Shown: positions 1 to 16,581 of the stretch, piece after piece | How positions within the stretch are numbered: position 1 is the first letter of the stretch | Layout: every line of letters starts with the position of its first letter | From: Heliocybe sulcata | Taxonomy: Eukaryota; Basidiomycota; Agaricomycetes; Gloeophyllales; Gloeophyllaceae | Length of the DNA: 64,000 bases | Assembly (NCBI GenBank): GCA_004369045.1 | Contig: ML213522.1 | Coordinates: 1 to 64,000, forward strand | Direction of reading: 5' to 3' | Notes under the pieces: model-generated | Databases searched by the model: none | What the model saw: the letters and a program-made list of their open reading frames with translations, nothing else | What the model was told of the DNA's origin: nothing | Translations under genes and position numbers: made by a program

Positions 1-918
1 TGAGGGTTCCTGTGTTCAACAACAAAGATAAATTCGTTCTGGAGTATATAGGATACATGTTTCAATATAAAGCTAGGTATATACAATAGAATCTATCCTC
101 AGTATATATCATTTTTTCTGCATTTATTGCGCTTTCTTTCGACTTTCTAGGAGCCATTGTAGCGCATTTTTCCATATCCATATGTTTTTCCCACATACCC
201 ATTTCAGGTTACGGTAGCACCGCCACTGAAGCAACAATGCACTTTATGTCGGCATCGCGGACGCGCTGGGCGGGAGCAACCGTGGAGCGCATAAAGGCAC
301 CATTATGAATTTTTACAGGAATTTTTCCGTATTTTGTCTGTCCAACGGACAGTCTACACAGTCAACGTCGGGCGCGAGGTGTGGGTGGCCTAATTAGGCA
401 ACAGCGCCTGGCACCGTCGGTGACCGACGTCAATGGGCAGTGTGTTATAATATATAGTATGTCTACACTATAGTACTCTACAGCTAAGGGAACCCCTGCC
501 CCGGTACCACCGCCGGTGTCAGCCCAGAGCGACTTTGAGCCTAGCTAGGCCCCAGGGACAGTTGCAACGGTAAGCCTAATAAGGCTCATAGTCTGGGACG
601 TCTAGGTGGTAGCGCCCCGGAACCCGTACCGAAGTGAGTCAGTCTCCAGCAGGCCCAACCGGACTCTTAATGGTCAATTCAATTCGATCTATCGATAGTG
701 AGACGTATTTCTTTATCTTTGAACCAAAGTCCAGGTACATCTGCAAAGAGCGAATTACAGCCTTCCTAACAGCTTCAGGGTTCCAGCATCAACAGGACAC
801 GGCAAGAATGCCTTCAGCATATGACAGAGAAAAACGAGAGGTATCAATTAATGCTACACATGAAAAGCTTGTATGTACGGATATGATGCAGTGGTGGTCG
901 GTGCAAATTCGACGATCA
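1..918. other. No gene seen (window start to PP2A gene)
   Basis: No exon set with family resemblance was found on either strand. The stretch is of mixed composition with some short AT-rich patches (for example near 445-460). An open frame on the plus strand from 634 runs antisense through the last PP2A exons and has no recognisable protein character. Confidence 0.5.
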
Positions 919-2252
<1,334 letters not shown>

Positions 2253-2420
2253 TTTTCGTATTGCAGTGTGCTAGAGTGCGGTCAGCGGAGAGTGTAAGTC
2301 GGTGGTACTCGGCCAGTCACTGCAGTGGTGCGCCCCGTATTGCCTGGCTGTGACTCCTGTGACCGTTATAGTAACTAACGCTGTGCTTTTCTGGCGGACG
2401 CGCAAGTCCTCCCAAAACAT
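2253..2420. promoter_or_regulatory. Bidirectional promoter between PP2A and CCT5
   Basis: Only 168 bp separate the start codons of PP2A (minus) and CCT5 (plus), so both promoters and 5' UTRs must lie here. No clear TATA element was seen, which fits housekeeping genes. The promoter role is inferred from the head-to-head layout. Confidence 0.6.
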
Positions 2421-4645
2421 ATGGCGCAACCGCAGGCCGTCTACACTACCGATGAGGTATGCAAATAGTGGTTCTGAGGTGGCAGATACTGTATTTTTCT
2501 GGTAGTATGGTCGTCCTTTCATCATTCTCCGGGAACAGGCCAAGAAGACGCGGAGTCATGGTGTAGAGGCAATTAAGGTGCGCACAACAGGTCTCTGTCT
2601 GCAACTGCACGGACATCTGATCTGTACCGCAGACGCATATTTTAGCGGCGCGGACAGTCTCGAACATTATTCGGACGTCTCTCGGTCCAAGAGGTCAGCC
2701 CACTGTCCTGTCCCAAGGAACTTAGAGCATTAACAGAGCATCCAGGTTTGGACAAGATTCTGATTTCGCCCGATGGTGATATCACAGTTACAAACGACGG
2801 CGCGACGATTCTTAGTCAGATGGAGGTTGAACACCCGATTGCCAAGCTACTCGTTCAGCTATCAAAGAGTCAGGACGATGAGATCGGTGACGGGACCACG
2901 GGTGTTGTTGGTGCGCCCTCCACCCGTGCCTCTACATTGATTCCGGTGTGATTGAACTACAGCTATCTTGTTACCCACAAAGTCCTGGCAGGAGCACTGC
3001 TGGAACAAAGCGAGGCTCTCCTAGACCGAGGCATTCATCCTATCCGAATTGCAGACGGGTTCGACAAGGCGTGCGGGGTCGCAGTTGAACAGCTCGACCG
3101 CATCGCAGACAAGATTGAGTACTCGAAAGAGAACACGGAGAACCTGCTCAAGACCGCCATGACCAGTCTCGGCAGCAAGATGTTCGTTTACCATCCTCTC
3201 TCCCCTTTCACGTGACCTTTGCTCATCTTTCCTTGTTCTTTCCTGTCAGCGTCTCAATCGAGCACCGCAAATTCGCTCAAATTGCCGTTGATGCCGTTCT
3301 GCAAGTCGCTGACCTCACGCGGAAAGATGTGCCCTTCGATCTGATCAAAGTGGACGGCAAGGTCGGCGGCTCCCTCGCGGACACGACACTGATCAAGGGC
3401 GTCCTCGTCGACAAAGACATGTCCCACCCGCAAATGCCCTCAGTCGTGCGCGACGCGAAGCTCGCTATCCTCACCTGCCCGTTCGAGCCCCCTCGCCCCA
3501 AGACGAAGCACAAGCTCGATATCACAAGTGTGGAGGAGTACCGGCGGTTACGGGATTACGAGAAGGAGAAGTTTGCGGATATGATCAAGCGAGTCAAGGA
3601 TACCGGCGCGAACCTTGTCATTTGCCAGTGGGGCTTTGACGACGAGGCGAACCACCTGCTCATGCAGAATGAACTGCCTGCCGTGCGATGGGTTGGGGGT
3701 CCCGAGATCGAGGTAGAATTTTTCACCGGCCTAGTGAATTGGACACGGATTGACAAGTTCTGTAGCTTATTGCAATTGCCACTAACGGCCGAATCGTTCC
3801 TCGGTTCGAGGACCTGACACCGGAGAAGCTAGGCCACGCTGGTATCGTCCGGGAGGTCACCTTCGGCACGACAAGAGACAAGATGCTCGTCATCGAGGAG
3901 TGTGCGAATACGCGTGCTGCCACTATTTTCGTCCGGGGTTCGAACAAGATGGTGCGCGGCCATAACCATCCTTACGCTCATATCGAACAATTTTCTGATC
4001 GGCACTGCAACGTAGATTGTCGACGAAGCCAAGCGCGCTCTGCATGATGCGATTTGCGTAGTGCGCAATCTCGTCGTCGACAACCGGGTAGTCTACGGCG
4101 GCGGCGCAGCCGACATCAGCTGCTCCATCGCCGTCTCAAAGGCCGCAGACGAGGTGCTTTAGCATCATTCTCCTCTTTTTGTCCATCCTTACCTACACAT
4201 GCTTTACTTAGATCCCGACTATCGAGCAATACGCGATGCGGGCTTTCGCTTCCGCGCTGGACGCTGTTCCCCTCGCACTAGCCGAGAACAGCGGTCTCTC
4301 ACCCATCGAGACACTGACAGCGGTCAAGAGCCGGCAGGTCAACGAGGGCAACACGTGTCTCGGCATTGATTGTGTTGGCCAGGGCGAGAACGGTGCGGTC
4401 CCCCCTCTTTCCTTATCGTCATCCCTGGTGCTGACTCTCGCTATCGCAATAACAGACATGAAAGAGCAGTTTGTGTACGACCCGCTGATCTCAAAACGTC
4501 AGCAGTATCTGTTGGCCACGCAGCTCGTACGGGCTGTGCTAAAAATTGGTGAGTGGAATGCATGCTAATGTCGCAGCGGGGGTGGATACTGACGATGCAT
4601 ATGTTCGCAGACGATGTGATCACAGCTGGTCAGGACGAGGAATAA
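2421..4645 (+). CDS. CCT5: CCT5, epsilon subunit of the TRiC/CCT chaperonin
   Basis: Subunit of the cytosolic eight-membered TRiC/CCT ring that folds actin, tubulin and WD-repeat proteins using ATP. Eleven exons (2421-2456, 2506-2577, 2633-2693, 2746-2910, 2992-3181, 3250-3712, 3766-3951, 4016-4153, 4212-4392, 4456-4548, 4611-4645) sum to 1620 nt, giving 539 aa, the usual length. Group II chaperonin signatures are clear: [37 protein letters not shown] with the catalytic Asp, and the C-terminal [11 protein letters not shown]. The stretches [14 protein letters not shown] and [14 protein letters not shown] mark the epsilon subunit. The start ATG encodes [12 protein letters not shown] before the conserved YGRPF; nothing conserved lies upstream. 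The first exon is only 36 nt. The gene appears complete and is convergent with the downstream Sec14 gene. Confidence 0.95.
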
Positions 4646-4901
4646 TTCATGCATGTATAATAGACTTTAGCGTTTACCACTGACCTGAGCGCTGGCGACT
4701 AATTGTATTGGGAACGTTCGCTCAGACTCCTTGGGCTGCTGGTTGATATTGAGGTAATGGTACACGTTCGCAAGTCTACCAGCAAAAGCAGCATTGCATT
4801 AGACCATGAGTACGGGACATTATCTGGTTGAGTTATTGTATCTAAAGCGTCATATATGGCTATCCTTGTATCATGTTATGGAGGCACCGCTCCTCCGAGA
4901 T

Positions 4902-6087
<1,186 letters not shown>

Positions 6088-6373
6088 GTCTTAGACGGTG
6101 TAATCCCGTTGCCCGCCTACTCGAATTCACTGAGGTGACGTCCACCAGCAAGTCTAACCAGCGTAAGTGGTCTGAGAGTTATTGAAAAGGGTATAATTCG
6201 AAACGACGGAGGTGGTGCATGCCTGCGAATCACCGTCATGGAAGTCGGTTATAAACCGATTTATGATTACTGCAAACGGGCTTCAGCGGACACACCATAA
6301 CTCACCACATCTATCCAGACGACGTTCGACCTTCCAGCCCGCACGGAGAGGCCTACATCAACACCAGTGAAAT

Positions 6374-8236
<1,863 letters not shown>

Positions 8237-8767
8237 GAATTCGGTCGTCCTACGTCACGGACGGTTGAAGAACTCCGGAGACATTTGGCACTTAAGACGT
8301 CGTTATCGTGTCTCTTAGTGGGAATCACGCAAATATAGGCGCGTTGTATTCATAGTGTACGATGGATTACCCTTTCCGGCTTGTGTCTTACTAAAGGCCT
8401 CTTGTTGCACGATGGTCGGGAGGCCTCTGGAGCCACCGTGGTGTTCGGCTGTCCCGCAATGTATTGGGATGGTAAACCTTACCAGCTGCCGCTACTCCGA
8501 TATCACTGCTATCTTCCATTGCTTTCATTAGGCCCTACAACCAATTGAACCCGCTTAGGAAACGGGCGACGCATATCCTGCTCGGCTTAGCCCCTTACAC
8601 ACCGCTGCGCTGGTCATACCGTCTTTGTCTGCATCATCGCTAACGACATACTGACGAGGCAAGCCATACTATCCATGTCGCCTTTCTCTGATCCTACCAG
8701 GCCGAATGCATTTAAGACGATGCTCTAGCTGTGAGTCGGTACCATCACTGGCGTTAACTGCAAAATC
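8237..8767. other. Intergenic, no gene seen
   Basis: This is the spacer between the iminopeptidase stop and the F-box gene start. No frame with recognisable protein character, RNA gene or repeat was seen. Confidence 0.5.
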
Positions 8768-10368
8768 ATGCCATTACACCACTTACCTCTGGACCTTCAT
8801 GTTCAAATATTCCAATACCTGCCCATAGACGATATCCTCCGCTTGCGCTTAGTGAGTTTTGCGGTCTTCATGCAGCTGAAAGCGATTACATCCGCTCACA
8901 TTGACAATCTGCAGGTGAGCAAAGATATGTGCACGGTCCTGAGCCTCCGGTATATCTGGCATTCTGCCATCATGAAGGCGCTGGAGGTGGTTCCCGTACC
9001 TCAAATCTTCAACAACCTGTGTAATATGCCCACTGAGGCTCTCAGGTTCGAAGCAGTAAGATCGTTCAAGCTGGAGAAAGCTTGGAGAAAAGAAGATAGC
9101 ATTCCGTGCTCTGTGAAAGAGATACCAGCCTTTCATGATATGGTGTACCTCGAGTTACTACCGGGAGGTGATTGGCTCGCGACTATCGCATGCGATGGCT
9201 CTGTGTGTCTACAACATGTCCTGGAACCTGCGCCTCGTATAACTAAAGAAGGCATCGGTGTCAGCCTACAGAACATGACTTCTGCTACTTCGAACTCCTC
9301 TAAGCTCGATAGTCTACTGGTCATAACCGGGAGAAACGAGACAGAGTGCGTTATTCTGCATTCCACTGAGTTTGAAATGCTGAACTCTCATGTCTTCCTT
9401 TAGTGCAAGTTCTCATGTATTCCTTTACTGGATCGACACTCGAATCCCCTGTATGGAGCCTGTCCTGAACCTTAAGCTGCCGGTGAATATTCTGACAGCA
9501 AGCGCCGGGTTTGGTGTACTAGCTGTTGGTGCAGTGCTCGGCGAAGAGGAGTTCATTCATGTAATGCTGATTGATGAGTATACCGGCAAGCGGTTGGGGA
9601 GAGATATGGTCATAGACGTTCAATTAACCGGTGTAAGTCGGAGTAGTTCGGAATGGCTATAGCTATTGACGACGTTCTTCAGAGCATGGAAGACTCGACA
9701 CTATCAATTCTGTCCCGCGACTACTTATTTATTTGTTGCAGCTTCGGTTTTAGCCTGCACCGCATCCCGGAGCCCGAGAAGGGCGAAGAGGATGGAGACC
9801 CCCGTATGATCCAGGCCAAAGCCAGTTGGTCCCTCAAACTCGAGCTTACGTTAGTCCCGCCTCTTTCATCGCCAGTGCTTTGGGGACAAGCGCGGCGGCC
9901 CATGGCTGTCTTCCTTCTGGACTACCGCGAGCTTCATGCATTAAATCTAGCAGTCTTACCTACTGCCTCGCATATCAGTCAGTCCTAGTCTGTCTAGGGA
10001 CCTTGCCATATAGCTCACCCCCCTTAGAAGTACCACTTCCCGTCCAAGTAGACGGCGATCTGACATCTCTCGGGACACATCGAGGTGTGTGGTGGAACAG
10101 GCGTTCTCTGTCAGCCGATCGTCGGTTGCTTCAACTCTGGACGGGTACGTTGCCTCGGATTCCTGCATACGGAGAAGACTTAGAAGAAATCAACGAAGAA
10201 GACTATCCCGTCGTCGTCGGATCGCTGCTAGTCCCACGTGAGGAAGACGAAGAAGTGGAATACCTCAGTTTAGATGAGTGGTCCGGTCGTGTATGTCTCT
10301 TACTGAGGAGGAAGGGAGAGAAAGCACGAATTCTTCTTGTCGACTCTGTAGGGACTTCGGTAGCCTAG
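8768..10368 (+). CDS. F-box protein
   Basis: Likely substrate adaptor of an SCF ubiquitin ligase; the partner and target are unknown. Five exons (8768-8851, 8915-9345, 9404-9632, 9683-9977, 10028-10368) sum to 1380 nt, giving 459 aa. The N-terminus MPLHHLPLDLHVQIFQYLPI followed by DDILRLRL is an F-box (LP.dl...If.yLp..dllrlrlV). The remainder is beta-rich, with repeated short strands such as GGDWLATIACDGSVCL and VNILTASAGFGVLAVG that suggest a propeller-like C-terminal domain, but no clear WD repeat. The C-terminal part has an acidic loop (EDLEEINEEDY, EEDEEVE). Agaricomycetes have many divergent F-box genes of this layout. Function beyond F-box is not recognised. Confidence 0.75.
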
Positions 10369-10869
10369 GAGCTTCCAATTTTATTCAATGAGGGGAAAAC
10401 AGCTTGAGCGACTTGCAATGGAAGGTATAAAACGACCCTATTGGTACGTTGAGACATCTTGTGGATCCGATGCGCCCTTAAAATGCTCCTACTACCTTGC
10501 TCTGTTCAATTCTGGATAAGACACGCACACAATAGGGTGTAGAATGTGATTCAGATACAAAGCCGCGACAGGGGCATGCGCCTCTGCCACAAAGACAAAC
10601 AGAAACAAATCAACCAGTAACGGCCGTGCCAGTGGATGGTAACGCGAGGTCGAACTCGTTCTGCCACCATCTACGAGCGGAACTTCCTGTTTTCTTGCGA
10701 TAATCTAAGCAGCGGAACCTAGCCGACCGAACCTAGTCAACAGACTCAAATCTCCGGAAAACTGCGACTTGGAGCTTGCAAAACGCGGTTGTGGCGAGGC
10801 AGGCGGATCCGGAGACACCCATATTGTCGCGTGTTCATCGACTCTCTTCAACCTGCTACCGTTAATTAC
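10369..10869. other. Intergenic, upstream of SUN gene
   Basis: This is the promoter and 5' UTR region for the downstream SUN-domain gene. An open frame from 10789 reads into the first SUN exon, but its first residues (MWRGRRIRRH) look like translated UTR; the ATG at 10870 gives the more protein-like start MSFSGTPLGQGRRLDH. Confidence 0.5.
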
Positions 10870-13800
10870 ATGTCATTCTCGGGCACACCCCTTGGGCAAG
10901 GCAGACGTCTAGATCACTACTCTTTCCTCAATAAACCCAGGCCCAAATCTCTGCAGAAGGATCCGAACTCTCCACCAAAGCAGAGCCATCTTATCCCAAC
11001 TTCAAACGGGTATGTGAACGCAGCTGATAGCCAGCCGATGTATGCGACGTCTAATGCTGCGGCAGGGCCCGGGTCTCAAAATCTGCTTCTCGCGAGAGTC
11101 ACTTGGGAGCAGAGGAAGACGATTCGTCCGAGCCCGCCCTCGTCCGTTTCGCCCGCCTCAAGCAGCGCGAATCAACATCTGCAGGTCCGGGAGTCAACCC
11201 CGAGAAGTGGGCCGTCAGAGACACATCCGTCAACGTTGCGACCGCATTCCGCCAAGCCGCTACCTCCGACATGCCACCTGTAGCTCACGACCCAAACGCC
11301 GCCTGGGCTTCAGGGCGCACCAGGACAAATCTTCCTCGTAGTACGTCGGTGGAGTACGAGAAGGAGACCCAATCGACTACCAGCCGTCGCCTGGCCGCGC
11401 CTCCCAGCCGACTAGCCCCCCCTAGACCCTCTCAACCTGCCCGCCGACCTATCAGCAAACAATCCTCCATACGACATATCCCCGCTTCCGATGGCGAAGA
11501 GGAAGAATTGAACCGGAATAGCCGGGCGAAGAGCCCCTTCGAGCAGGCTGTTGATCTCACGAAACGGGCATTGGCCCCGGCCACATTCTACCTGAGGCAG
11601 CGGTCTCAAGAGCCACAAGACATCTCAGGCGATGCGCAGAATCGTCGGAACGGTGACTCAAGTCATAGCTATGACTATTCCGCCGAGGAGCGCGAATTCC
11701 TCAACCAAACTAATAGCAATGGGACTCAAAAGCCTCTCTCCACGGCATCTGCTCGCCGGGCTCAGCAGACTAATCGCAAGAATCGCATGTCGTCTGACAA
11801 CAAGGCGTACCGGCCGAGTCACTCAGACTTGGAGCTGTCCGACGAGGAGGGTCTGTCCGACGACGGAAAGACGCGCAGAAGAAAGAAGAAGAAGAAGGAG
11901 CCTACAGGAGGCCCGCTAAGGACGCTTCCTGTCACGAGCTATGATAAGCGAAGGAAGAGGAAAGGAGGGAAGGCGGGCGGGGAGGATGGCGGTGAAGAGG
12001 ATGAAAGCGAAGAGTCAGGAAGCGATGAGATGACTGCATCACAGGTATGAGTATCCGAAAATCAGACAGCTGTTTACTTCGTACTTAAGAAAATCTATAG
12101 CAACGAGCCGCACCGTACTCACGACCACCGACGTCTCGAGCATCGGCACGCGGCGGATCTGCCCCTCCGCAGCCAGAGCCGTACGATTCCGGCTTTGTCG
12201 ACACTTCTATGGATGTCGAGCAGGGGCTCGATTCGATACCTGAACAGGATGAATACCCCCCCGAGCTGGATGAAAGCTACTACAGCGACGTTCCTGTACG
12301 CTCTGGATTCTCCGTTGGCGCACTTCTCGGCAAAGTTGTCTACTTTGTAACTCGCGGATTGAGAGGCACGCTGCAGGTTGTTCTGCGGCTCGTCGGGCTG
12401 ATGGCCATACTCCTTGGACGTATCATCGGCACGGTTATTGATGTGGTTGTTCGACAGCCCCTCCGGTTGCTGTCGCATGCGGACCTCGCAGGGCTTAGGA
12501 AGCTGTCTGCTTATGCAGTAGCGGCGGGACTTGTGTACGCACTCTGGCGTAATGCTTCTTCACTGTCTTGGCCGTCTCACCAGCCCAGGCATTTCGAAGC
12601 GCCAGGCGTCCCAGCAGCAGATCTAGCGGAACTCTCGGCGCGGCTGCAGACGATCGAGAACGTCTTGTCTGGTCTGTCTCTCGATTACGAGCGCGCTCAA
12701 GCGAAGTTGGACTCCGAGTCCCGCATGCAGGCGGAGCTCGTGGGACGCTTCGGCGACATGGAGACAAGGATGAAGAAAGAAAGTTCCCGGATGCTCGAGA
12801 CAGAGAACCAGTTCCGAAGCACGGCGAGCAGGGGCTTGCAGGCAGTGCGTGAGGAAATAGCAGCATTACAGGCGCAGATGGAGGAGAAGGCGGGGATGGC
12901 AGTGCCCGTCGGTCCTAGTGCGGATGATGAGGCGAGGGCGAAGCTGAGGGAGCTCGAAGAGAGGCTTGGCGGAGTTGAGGGAGGCGTCAGGGAGGCTATC
13001 GAGTCCGCGAAGAGTAGCGTCAAAGTGTCTGGTTCTGGCTCTGGCTGGTGGAATAAGCTCGCGTCCGGTACCAGCACTGGTTCGTCCCTGATCATCAAGT
13101 CGTCCGACGGTCAAGATGTCACGTCTCTGCTCGCGGATCTCGTCGATACTGCCGTGTCGCGTTTCTCGAAGGATATCATCGCGCGTCCCGATTTCGCCAT
13201 GTACTCGGCGGGCGCAAGCGTCATCCCCTCGCTCACTAGCGATACATACGAGCTCAAGCCACATACGCGTTTGGGCAAGGTCGCTGGTTGGGTTACGGGC
13301 CGTGGATACGCTATGGGCCCGCCCCCAGTTACAGCGCTTCACCACGAGCTGCATGCGGGACGCTGCTGGCCGTTTGCTGGCTCCCAAGGCCAGTTGGGCG
13401 TTATGCTAGCCTACCCTGTCTACATATCAGACGTGACCATCGATCATGTCGCGAAAGAGGTTGCCTTCGATATGGCCTCTGCGCCTCGGAATATGGAGCT
13501 GTGGGGCCTGATCGATGGTATGGACAATGTGCGCAGAATACGGGAGTGGCAAGCCGAGAAGGCCAGGAGAAGTGAGATGGCAAGGCTTGAAGCGGAGGCG
13601 CATGATGTCGCACTTCCAGAGGATGACGAGCCTGCCTATCCGCCTGGCCTGGAGAGGGATCGATTTATCCGGATCGCAAACTTCACGTACGATATCGACG
13701 CCGCGAACAACATCCAGACCTTCCCCGTCTCTCAAGAAATCCGTGATCTGGGCGTGGACTTCGGTGTCGTCGTGCTCACGATCAAAGACAACTGGGGTAT

Positions 13801-13888
13801 GGACGATTACACCTGTCTGTACCGGCTCCGTGTGCATGGTGACAGACTCGATTCAAATCTTCCGACCGACTCTTATGACCAGGTTTAG
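10870..13888 (+). CDS. SUN-domain (Sad1/UNC-84) inner nuclear membrane protein
   Basis: Inner nuclear membrane half of a LINC bridge; SUN proteins bind KASH partners in the perinuclear space and anchor centromeres or the spindle pole body. Three exons (10870-11009, 11066-12044, 12101-13888) sum to 2907 nt, giving 968 aa. The N-terminal half is disordered, charged and Ser-rich, with basic blocks KTRRRKKKKKEP and DKRRKRKGGKAGG next to acidic EEDESEESGSDE, fitting a nucleoplasmic tail. Hydrophobic segments follow (VLRLVGLMAILLGRIIGTVI; AYAVAAGLVYALW), then a coiled coil (LSARLQTIENVLSGLSLDYE onward, about 150 residues). The SUN domain starts at DFAMYSAGASVIPSLTS and includes GPPPVTALHHELHAGRCWPF, GQLGVMLAYPVYISDVTIDH and MELWGLIDG. 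An insert rich in EKARRSEMARLEAEA interrupts the domain. The frame runs on past the usual end to SYDQV. Confidence 0.88.
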
Positions 13889-14574
13889 TTCTTTCATGAC
13901 TTGGTTCTTCTTTATTTCTCTTTATTCTCTTCTGTCTCGTTCCATTTTTTCATGCATATATTTGTGACTAATATGTTACGGTTACGGTTGGGATAGGTCT
14001 CATGAGGGCTGTTGGCAAGTTTATGTTGTTATACCTTACTGCTCTGCCCGCTTATACTACGCTAGACCGATGCTCGATATGTGGATACCCACATCATGTA
14101 TACATAACTGCAATGTAACTCTATATCCGCGCGACACTGAATACTTCCGACTGGAAAAATTCCACTTTCAGCGACGCATAAGCGACGAATCGAATCTGCC
14201 AGTGGGCATGTATATGCCAGGGAAACGAACATGAGCCACCGGTGTAAACATAGGTATCATCATCATCAGATAGAGGGAGAATCAGTACTGACTAGAAACT
14301 ATGTATTTGGACGCCTCTCTTGAGATTCGGGACATATATCCTAAGGACGTGTCCAAATTGCCAAGATACCTATATACTCTGCACAGGATGTGCACGTAGC
14401 GGGTCACAACATAACACGATGGTATATCGACATTGGCGTGCCACTTCCCCACCTATGCCACAAAAAGCGCGACTTCGGCTTTCAGAATGTAAGTACGCTC
14501 CCCTTTAGTATGTGCACCGCAGTAACTCCTTCTCGAATCTCGAATCATCAGCAGCTTTCTTTTTGCCTCTTCCG
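13889..14574. other. Intergenic with a possible short coding remnant
   Basis: No complete gene was found. Around 14301-14490 two overlapping plus-strand frames read protein-like text (DASLEIRDIYPKDVSKLPRY in one frame; HNITRWYIDIGVPLPHLC in the next), ending near a GTAAGT donor. They may be exons of a decayed or unrecognised gene; I could not join them into a supported model. Confidence 0.3.
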
Positions 14575-14958
14575 CTAGGCACCTTGCTGCTCCTGATATA
14601 AGAGGCACAAACGCGAAGGAGGGCCGTGGCGCCCGTAGCCTCGTCCGTGGACATCGTTTCGCACAGGGGACCTCTTCAAAGTGGCCATAAACTTGCCCTC
14701 AGGAGCATCAGTTCCTCCCTCCCCCCACGGAACCAACGAGGACATGCCAACGAGACATACAGGGACCCGTGCAATATAATGATAAGGCGTCCATGATACT
14801 GTCCGGCGCACGGCATCAGCATTTTCCAGCGGTATTGCGTTCAACAACTTCCCAGCCCATGTGATGGTGCCCAGCTGTCGGAATGCGATGACTCGATCTC
14901 CTGCTCTTGCCGCTCGTGGTCTGTCCGTGCAGGCTTGTCGCGGCTGGCGCACTGGCAT
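14575..14958 (-). CDS. Hypothetical protein, uncertain
   Basis: This is an open frame of 127 codons with no recognised domain. The middle part (ENADAVRRTVSWTPYHYIAR, PVCLVGMSSLVPWGEGGTDA) looks more protein-like than random sequence. The N-terminus is arginine-rich and there is no signal peptide. It lies just downstream of the DUF6534-type gene on the same strand, 39 nt beyond its stop. It could be a remnant exon, a separate small gene or chance. Confidence 0.2.
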   Translation of the reverse strand: MPVRQPRQACTDRPRAARAGDRVIAFRQLGTITWAGKLLNAIPLENADAVRRTVSWTPYHYIARVPVCLVGMSSLVPWGEGGTDAPEGKFMATLKRSPVRNDVHGRGYGRHGPPSRLCLLYQEQQGA

Positions 14959-14997
14959 CGATGTTCTTCATTGTTCTGTTCACGACTGCGATCCATC

Positions 14998-16581
14998 TAC
15001 CGACGAATCAACATCTTATCGGTACCACAGTGGTTGAATGGACTCACCCCGATCCGGATCTCCTGGCCAGACAACGGACGCAGTTGCGTGATGTTGGACA
15101 GGTTGGCTATGAAGCTATCCTGGGGTTTGCGGCGCAAGTCGGCTCGCCCGTTTCTGCGGGTCACATGCTCAGTGTCGAGACGCGCGCCAAAATATAGCAG
15201 ATACCCACAAGGTCACGAATAGCGAGATCACGTAGAATTTTCCCAGAACAGCCTGGAAGAATAGATCCCAGAAGTTGCAATCCACCTAAACCGTGAGACG
15301 ACGCTGTTAGAGGGCGCCATCCGTGACATCAGAGAGAGGCCTACCAGTTTCAAGTAGGTGATGACTGTTGTTATAGCGCAGACAGACGGGAGGAGGGCCG
15401 CCTCCCAAGCAATCACGATTAGCTTAGTGATAATCTGGGAGATGTATGTGAGCGGTTCTGCGGTCGGAGACCGCGAAGCACCTACCCGGCGAAATCTGGG
15501 GGTTATGGCGGAAGAACGAGAGCGCAGCAGGTATGTAGAGACTGGTCTAACCTGTTAGGGGGATCCTTCGACTCACGGACTGCGCAACGCACGGGTGATT
15601 GTCAGCGCAACGTCGAGAACTGGCTTTATATTCAGAGCGGTCCACGACATGGGACAGGTAACTTACCGGCAGACCCAGTGATGCATGTCACAACTTGCGC
15701 TCTAGGTTATGAGGGGTTCGCTTGACCGAGAAAACGATGGTACGTACAGACCACATCAACCTAGGATCTCTAAGTCGTCGGAACGGAAACCAAGCAAAGA
15801 ATTAAACGCACAGGTATTTTGGCTGCGGGGCCAGCCGGTGGTGAAAGAGGCGCGGTGAAGTCCACCGTGAAAACATTAGAGGTGACAATAATGCTCATGA
15901 TAGTTGTGAGGAGCAGTAACGTCGATAGAGGCACCTGCCAATAGATGAGGAGAACTGCCCCATGCCAGTGTATGCGGTTGAGCCCACCAGGGTAACCCAG
16001 CGTCTGCCGGTAAGCTGTACGTGCAACGTAAGTGGGATACTGTGCCGATGTAACTGTACTCACAATCCAACACCTCCAGATCAGAAAACCCTGCACTGGG
16101 GATGCCATAGCCATGGTCTAGCGTACGCGATACATAAATGGTATTCCATTACCGAGATTGTAGACTGACTATCACTGTCTGGATCTTATCGGGCCATGCT
16201 GGGTTGACAGTAGCAATCTAGTAAGAAAGCGATCAGTTCAATGGGACAGGGATTATAATTTGTGCATACCCAATCGCCAAAATGCCATACGCATAACCGC
16301 CAAGTGGAGTAGAAGGCTACCGTCGTCTGGAAGCTGATCCACGCGCGAACCAATCAGTGTTGATGCTGGCGCCTAGGGTAGGAAACTGCGCACGCTGCCA
16401 CTGCCGATACGAATGCAACAATCACCTTGAGGACGAGTGGCTCGTAACTTCTGCTCCAGAACCTCAATGCCTGATTGATCAAGAAGCCCGTCTGCAGCGC
16501 CTGCACGAAGACTGCTGCGAGCCCCGGACCAATGAAGGACTCTGGGTGGGCCTGGATATTAGGTATCGAGAAGGCCGACAT
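14998..16581 (-). CDS. Seven-helix membrane protein of the DUF6534 type
   Basis: Multi-exon integral membrane protein of a family expanded in Agaricomycetes; its role is not established. Exons in order from 16581 read MSAFSIPNIQAHPESFIGPG, VKVIVAFVSAVAACAV-type helix, FYSTWRLCVWHFGDW, IATVNPAWPDKIQTVI, TMAMASPVQGFLIWRCW, LTGRRWVTL, VPLSTLLLLTTIMSIIV, IVIAWEAALLPSVCAITTVI, and VDCNFWDLFFQAVLGKFYVI, followed by a polar tail with NGRADLRRK. The SPVQGFLIWRCW segment after helix 3 and the final NGRAELR-like motif are family hallmarks as I remember them. About seven hydrophobic segments are expected. The exon carrying helix 5 (about 15560-15770) is less certain. The stop chosen is the TAG at 14998-15000. 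It looks intact, but I did not verify every splice phase. Confidence 0.7.

Noticed and set aside
9826-10027. Upstream part of the plus-strand frame read as an alternative F-box protein N-terminus
   Set aside because: A GTCAGT..CTTAG intron of 50 nt joins the two F-box frames cleanly and the five exons sum to a multiple of three.
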